Source: an uncultured Collinsella sp. (GTDB lineage Bacteria; Actinomycetota; Coriobacteriia; Coriobacteriales; Coriobacteriaceae). Taken from it: 11,360 nucleotides of DNA. Shown here one piece after another: positions 7,013 to 11,360 of this stretch (position 1 is its first letter; every line of letters starts with the position of its first letter). The stretch covers positions 1 through 11,360 of the forward strand of contig UQUX01000054.1 in assembly GCA_900544425.1 (NCBI GenBank). The letters are read 5' to 3'. The notes under the pieces are model-generated. The model was not told where the DNA came from. It did not search any database and saw only the letters and a program-made list of their open reading frames with translations. A program made the position numbers and the translations under genes.

Positions 7013-8395
7013 CTACAGAGACGCGATCGTTGCGTTTGCGCACTTGAGCGCACCGTCGGTGACGGTAAGCGCCACACCCTGGCCCTGCTTGTTGCAGAAG
7101 CGAGCGTTGAGCGCAACATCATCGACAAAGATGGTCGCGATGTCGTCGTCGACGACCAGACGCACATGGTGAGTGCCCTCGCCCTTAAAGAACAACGGAC
7201 GCTCGAGGCCCATGTTGTTGACCTGGAACCACGGGTACTGGGGAGCCGGCGTGAACTCGAGCTTGCCCTCGCGCAGGTTGGCGCGGAACTCATAGGCAAG
7301 ACCGGTCTCGGCGTCCTCGGCGAACTTGACCGAGAAGCCGGCAGCGTTACCGCCGAGCTCAATGTCGGCATCGAGCAAGTAGGTGGAGCCGGCATCCGCG
7401 GCGAGCACCTGCTCGACCTTGCCCGACTCGCAGGAAAGCTCAAAGGTCTCGACTGCCTTAGCCTCGCCAAAGGCGCCAAGCATGCTGTCGGGGAGCTTGG
7501 TGCCGAGCGTTCCGTCGGCACGCTGAACGATCTCGAGGGGCATAAAGGTGCCACCCCATAGGTAAGAGCTGGGGTCGCCGCCCTCGTCACGCGTAGGAAC
7601 CCAACCAAAGAGAACGCGACGCTCGCCATCGAATGCGGTGCGAGCGGCGTAGTACGCGCGGCCGTCGAAGGAGTCGTCAGCGGGGGTAATCCAAGGACCG
7701 TTGATGGACTTGGACATGCGGTAACGGGTCTTGTTGCCGTCGCTGTACTCGGAAAAGACGAGGTACCACCAGTCGCCCATCTTAAAGAGATCAGGCATCT
7801 CAAACATGGTGTACAGGCCCGGGTTCCACCAGTCGCCCTGGAACTCCCAGTTGGTCAGATCCTTGGAGGTGAACTTGACCAGGCGGCCGGTCATCAGACG
7901 CTTGTCCTCGCCCACACGCGTGCCGAGGATGAGCATGTACTCTTCGTTCTCCTCATCCCAAAGCACAAAGGGATCGCGCCAGTTGCGGTCATCGTAACCC
8001 TCCTGGGGCGGAAGCAGCGTCTCGGCGATGTTCTTCTCCCACTTGACGGCGTCGTCGCTCGTTGCGTGAAGAAGAACCTGCTTCATCAAACGTGCGCGGA
8101 CCTTATCGCGATTGCAACCAGTGTAGAGCGCATGGTACTTGTCGCCCACCTTAAACACCGTGCCGGCATAAATGTACTGGTCGACTTCCTCGTCGCCGCC
8201 GCGCTCAAGGCTCTCGCCAAAGTCCTTGTAGTTGACGAAATCCTTGGTCGTAGCGAGTGCCCAGCCAAACGGCTCTCCGAAAGGTTCGGGGTTACGCGTG
8301 TCACGCTGATGATAGAGATAGAACGTGCCGTCCTCGCCGTACGGCATGATGTCGCCTACCCAAATTCCCTCAGGCTGGTAATACACCTTGTGCAT
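7013..8395 (-). CDS. Divergent GH32-family glycosidase
   Basis: A 460-residue, probably cytosolic enzyme of clan GH-J. It has the GH32 layout, but the nucleophile motif is changed: GDIMPYGEDG with Asp15 in place of WLNDPNG. The other two are kept: RDP with Asp141 and FEMPDL with Glu199. YAGT at 77-80 replaces YSGS. So all three acidic catalytic residues appear present and the enzyme should be active, but the sugar pocket around the nucleophile differs, which suggests a substrate other than plain sucrose 6-phosphate. The C-terminal part from about 330 is beta-rich like the GH32 sandwich domain. The open frame begins at a GTG 6 codons upstream, but AAGGAAG (8402-8408) sits 6 bases before this ATG and lies inside the longer frame, so ATG 8395 is the better start. 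It is the first gene of the operon and follows the operator-controlled promoter. Confidence 0.82.
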   Translation of the reverse strand: MHKVYYQPEGIWVGDIMPYGEDGTFYLYHQRDTRNPEPFGEPFGWALATTKDFVNYKDFGESLERGGDEEVDQYIYAGTVFKVGDKYHALYTGCNRDKVRARLMKQVLLHATSDDAVKWEKNIAETLLPPQEGYDDRNWRDPFVLWDEENEEYMLILGTRVGEDKRLMTGRLVKFTSKDLTNWEFQGDWWNPGLYTMFEMPDLFKMGDWWYLVFSEYSDGNKTRYRMSKSINGPWITPADDSFDGRAYYAARTAFDGERRVLFGWVPTRDEGGDPSSYLWGGTFMPLEIVQRADGTLGTKLPDSMLGAFGEAKAVETFELSCESGKVEQVLAADAGSTYLLDADIELGGNAAGFSVKFAEDAETGLAYEFRANLREGKLEFTPAPQYPWFQVNNMGLERPLFFKGEGTHHVRLVVDDDIATIFVDDVALNARFCNKQGQGVALTVTDGALKCANATIASL

Positions 8396-8437
8396 CCGAG
8401 ACTTCCTTTCCACGACATACTAACTCGGTACAATGGC

Positions 8438-8466
8438 AAGATATGTCAATCGTTTTCATATGTCAA
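8438..8466 (-). promoter_or_regulatory. Promoter of the GH32-PTS-GH32 operon
   Basis: Minus strand -35 TTGACA (8466-8461, perfect), 17-base spacer, -10 TATCTT (8443-8438). Transcription would begin near 8431, giving a leader of about 36 bases. One operator covers the -35 box and another fills the spacer, the classical arrangement for repression. Confidence 0.75.
8443..8459. promoter_or_regulatory. LacI-type operator in the promoter spacer
   Basis: ATGTCAATCGTTTTCAT, a near-palindrome with the central CG typical of LacI-family operators. It lies between the -35 and -10 boxes and touches the last base of the -10. It abuts the next operator end to end, centres 17 bp apart. Confidence 0.65.
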
Positions 8467-8476
8467 ACGTTTTCAC
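8460..8476. promoter_or_regulatory. LacI-type operator over the -35 box
   Basis: ATGTCAAACGTTTTCAC, with the AAACGTTT core, covering the -35 TTGACA. Closely matches the site upstream of the regulator gene (ATGTCAAACGTTTACAT). Confidence 0.72.
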
Positions 8477-8506
8477 ACCAATACGTCTTTTCGCAGTTCC
8501 AGTCGT

Positions 8507-8523
8507 CGGCAAACGGTTGACAT
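8507..8523. promoter_or_regulatory. Upstream auxiliary LacI-type operator
   Basis: CGGCAAACGGTTGACAT: one half (TTGACAT) is perfect and the other is degenerate. It lies 47 bp from the -35 operator, upstream of the promoter, where a second dimer could bind or form a loop. Confidence 0.45.
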
Positions 8524-8578
8524 ATGCCGGTGAACGGTCATCAGAGGCGTTTGAGGAATTCTTTTGGCACGGGATGAA

Positions 8579-9589
8579 CTACGCGGTTTTGCCCTCAATG
8601 AGTTCAACGGGGAGCTTGATATTCGATTCGGGATTATCGCCGTTAATAAGAGCGATGATGGATTGCGCCGCGAGCTCTCCGATGCGATCGATATCTTGAC
8701 GTACGGTTGTTAAGTCAGGCATAAACGTCATAGTTCGGCGGGCACCATCCGCGCCCACGACCTTAATATCGTCTGGAGCGCTCAAGCCGCGCTGCTTCAT
8801 CACGTTGAGACAGATGGCCGCCATCGTATCGTCTCCCGCAAAGATGCCGTCAATATCGGGGTTCTCATCGAGGATCTTCGCAACGACCGCGCCCTTTTCG
8901 TCGTCGGGCTTAACGAACTCAACCTCACGGACAAGCGCGGACAAACCGGCCTGCTCAACAACATCGAGGTAGGCATCGGTACGCTTATTGGCAGGCATGC
9001 GCATGCGGCTATTGCTGCGCAGGCACAGGATACGCCTGCAGCCGTCATCAATCAGACGGCGCGTGGCGAGCTCGCCAATGCCATAGCTGTCACTTGCAAT
9101 CTGGACAGAGCCCTCGCCAAGATCGCAGTCGATGCCAACCAGGCTCAAGCCCATCTCGGCATATGCCTCGGCACCGATATTGAGGGAGTTGACGATGACG
9201 CCGTCGACCATATTGCGGCGGAGCATGTCAATATAGGAACGCTCAAGATCGGGTCGATTGGCGCTGTTGCACAGCAACATCTTAAAGCCGTTTTCCGCTA
9301 ACGTGCGCTCGACCGCCTGCACAACCTGAGCATGGAACGGGCTGCTCACAAAGGGAACGATCATACCGATAAGATTCAGGCGACCGTTGAGCATGGCACG
9401 GGCGATATCGTTGGGCGTATAGTTGATGCGCTCCATCGCGGCATGGACCTTATCGCGGGTCTCTTGGCTAATATAGCCGCGATTATTAAGCACGCGAGAT
9501 ACCGTAGTAGGCGAAACCCCCGCCACCGCTGCAACTTCCTTGATGCCAGGCTTAGCAGAATCCTTAGAACGAGCGCCCTCGCGAGCCAT
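8579..9589 (-). CDS. LacI-family repressor of the sucrose/fructan cluster
   Basis: A 336-residue cytosolic transcription regulator. Residues about 16-37 are the helix-turn-helix (IKEVAAVAGVSPTTVSRVLN), followed by the hinge region to about 70 and a periplasmic-binding-protein-like sugar-sensing domain (LIGMIVPF onward). The frame extends 7 codons upstream, but GGGGGAGG (9595-9602) sits 5 bases before this ATG, and the extra ATGs lie within or before it, so 9589 is the start. It is upstream of, and on the same strand as, the GH32-PTS-GH32 operon, with 183 bp between its stop and the first operon gene. Operators lie before both transcription units, so it probably represses the operon and itself and is released by sucrose, fructose or a phosphate of these. 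The inducer cannot be told from sequence. Confidence 0.92.
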   Translation of the reverse strand: MAREGARSKDSAKPGIKEVAAVAGVSPTTVSRVLNNRGYISQETRDKVHAAMERINYTPNDIARAMLNGRLNLIGMIVPFVSSPFHAQVVQAVERTLAENGFKMLLCNSANRPDLERSYIDMLRRNMVDGVIVNSLNIGAEAYAEMGLSLVGIDCDLGEGSVQIASDSYGIGELATRRLIDDGCRRILCLRSNSRMRMPANKRTDAYLDVVEQAGLSALVREVEFVKPDDEKGAVVAKILDENPDIDGIFAGDDTMAAICLNVMKQRGLSAPDDIKVVGADGARRTMTFMPDLTTVRQDIDRIGELAAQSIIALINGDNPESNIKLPVELIEGKTA

Positions 9590-9608
9590 AGCACCCTCCC
9601 CCATCAAC

Positions 9609-9625
9609 ATGTCAAACGTTTACAT
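9609..9625. promoter_or_regulatory. LacI-type operator before the regulator gene
   Basis: ATGTCAAACGTTTACAT, an almost perfect 17-bp palindrome (one mismatched pair) starting 20 bp upstream of the regulator's ATG. It is the best-conserved copy of the operator and suggests autoregulation. Confidence 0.72.
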
Positions 9626-9739
9626 ACGAACAAAGCATACCCCAACAACAGCGGGAAGACGGTAACAGCACAAGCAAGTAAACGACTCATCCAAATAATT
9701 AGGAGAGTTCCGCCTAAAGGGTGACTACACAGGACCCCC

Positions 9740-9867
9740 GCCGGGCCGCTTTGGGTTACTTTCCAAAACATTTCCGCAGGACGCAAAGGGCTCCGCCGCG
9801 CGAAGCGCGCAGCGGAGCCCTTTGCATGTCCGAGGACGTTTTGGAAAGTAACCCAAAGCGGCCCGGC
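9740..9867. repeat. 128-bp nested palindrome
   Basis: The outer arms 9740-9769 and 9838-9867 are a perfect 30-bp inverted repeat (starting GCCGGGCCGCTTTGGG). Inside them a second perfect 14-bp pair, GCAAAGGGCTCCGC (9783-9796) and 9812-9825, encloses a third 5-bp stem CGCGC-gaa-GCGCG (9797-9809). It lies 23 bp after the stop of the glycyl-radical gene. The inner stem ends GCCCTTT on either strand, like a weak two-way terminator, so it may end the PFL transcript and shield the sugar cluster. The exact arms and lack of coding sequence also suit a MITE or another multiplied palindrome; no transposase is present. Confidence 0.85.
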
Positions 9868-9890
9868 GATCCTGCGGGAGTTAAACCCCT

Positions 9891-10142
9891 TTAGAACTTG
9901 TTGTGGAAGGTACGCGCAATGACCTCGTCCTGCTGCTCCTTGGTGAGCGTGTGGAAGTTCACGGCATAGCCGGAAACGCGGATGGTCAGCTGCGGGTACT
10001 TCTCGGGGTGAGCCTGAGCGTCGAGCAACGTCTCACGGTTGAAGACGTTAATGTTCAGGTGGTGGCCACCCTTCTCGGCGTAAGCGTCGAGCATGTGGAC
10101 CAGGTTATCGGCCTGAGTCTCGGAAACTTCAGAAACCTTCAT
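9891..10142 (-). CDS. Stand-alone glycyl-radical domain of pyruvate formate-lyase
   Basis: An 83-residue protein that is the C-terminal glycyl-radical part of PFL made as a separate chain. It carries GGHHLNINVFNRETLLDA (25-42), PEKYPQLTIRVSGYAV (46-61) with the radical glycine Gly58, and the usual ending EVIARTF. These match the last 60 or so residues of full-length PflB closely. It differs from E. coli GrcA (YfiD, 127 residues), a spare part for oxygen-damaged PFL, in lacking GrcA's N-terminal region; here the core enzyme next to it has no such domain of its own, so this appears to be an essential subunit, not a spare. It has its own AAGGAG site (10150-10155) 7 bases before the ATG. Residues 1-16 are new sequence not seen in PflB. 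PflA would activate it; oxygen would cleave it at the radical glycine. Confidence 0.9.
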   Translation of the reverse strand: MKVSEVSETQADNLVHMLDAYAEKGGHHLNINVFNRETLLDAQAHPEKYPQLTIRVSGYAVNFHTLTKEQQDEVIARTFHNKF

Positions 10143-10165
10143 AATGTGTCTCCTTCAATCGATAG

Positions 10166-10185
10166 GCGCCGGCCGAAACCGGCGC
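10166..10185 (-). other. GC-rich hairpin just before the glycyl-radical gene
   Basis: GCGCCGG (10166-10172) pairs perfectly with CCGGCGC (10179-10185) around a 6-base loop. It sits about 10 bases upstream of the ribosome binding site of the glycyl-radical gene. No T run follows, so it is not a canonical terminator; it could block decay or set the 5' end of a processed message. Confidence 0.65.
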
Positions 10186-10201
10186 ACTAATCAGTAATCG
10201 T

Positions 10202-10226
10202 TATTGTTAGTATAGCACTAACAATA
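10202..10226 (-). other. AT-rich hairpin just after the PFL core stop
   Basis: TATTGTTAGT (10202-10211) and ACTAACAATA (10217-10226) form a perfect 10-bp stem with a 5-base loop, starting 1 base after the stop codon of the PFL core. It has no T run. Possible roles are protection of the core message or an operator site. Confidence 0.65.
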
Positions 10227-10227
10227 G

Positions 10228-11360
<1,133 letters not shown>

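Larger units (their letters stand above)
9590..9890. other. 301-bp gene-free stretch before the regulator gene
   Basis: Between the glycyl-radical gene and the LacI-family gene. It holds the operator at 9609-9625 and the large nested palindrome at 9740-9867 (separate entries). The middle, about 9626-9739, is richer in A and T and probably contains the regulator's promoter; on the minus strand TTGTTG and TATGTA are 16 bases apart but the match is poor. No gene seen. Confidence 0.6.

Noticed and set aside
6886..7803. 305-codon minus-strand open frame rich in Ser, Arg and Pro
   Set aside because: Out-of-frame reading of the divergent GH32 gene, running on into the PTS permease gene; composition is typical of a shadow.
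10166..10185. Intrinsic terminator between the PFL core and the radical-domain gene
   Set aside because: The stem is followed by CTATCGATTG, not a T run, and termination here would cut off an essential subunit.

Overview
The window looks like chromosomal DNA from a fermentative, GC-rich, anaerobic gut actinobacterium. Collinsella or a close relative in Coriobacteriia is the best guess, based on base composition, the actinobacterial style of the pyruvate formate-lyase (PFL) and glycoside hydrolase family 32 (GH32) proteins, and the abundance of long palindromes. This is an inference, not a database result. Every gene I can support is on the minus strand, so the window is transcribed from right to left.

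Right end (about 9.7-11.36 kb): the C-terminal half of a pyruvate formate-lyase core (pflB) with its Cys-Cys active site. It stops just before the place where the glycyl-radical domain should begin. That domain is a separate 83-residue gene 85 bp downstream, with its own ribosome binding site. Two hairpins lie between the two genes, and a 128-bp nested palindrome lies just after the second. This split enzyme is the most interesting feature of the window.

Middle (about 3.97-9.63 kb): a sucrose/fructan utilisation cluster. It holds a LacI-family regulator, a divergent GH32 enzyme, a sucrose-type PTS EIIBC permease and a canonical GH32 sucrose-6-phosphate hydrolase. Four sites resembling a 17-bp operator (ATGTnAAACGTTTnACAT type) can be read: three around a good promoter before the GH32-PTS-GH32 operon and one before the regulator gene. 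The likely scheme is that PTS uptake phosphorylates the sugar, the hydrolase splits it, and the regulator represses both the operon and itself. A long hairpin lies between the permease and the hydrolase; it pairs fully only in the transcribed RNA.

Left part (1-3.87 kb): a DegV/FakB-like lipid-binding protein, then the radical-SAM PFL-activating enzyme (pflA). Next comes a gene-poor stretch with two palindromic repeats, a membrane-anchored class A beta-lactamase-like serine hydrolase with a GTG start, and the N-terminal half of a methylthioadenosine/S-adenosylhomocysteine nucleosidase that runs off the left edge. The nucleosidase is metabolically linked to pflA because radical SAM chemistry makes 5'-deoxyadenosine, which this family can cleave. 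pflA and the PFL genes are on the same strand but about 7 kb apart, with the sugar cluster between them.
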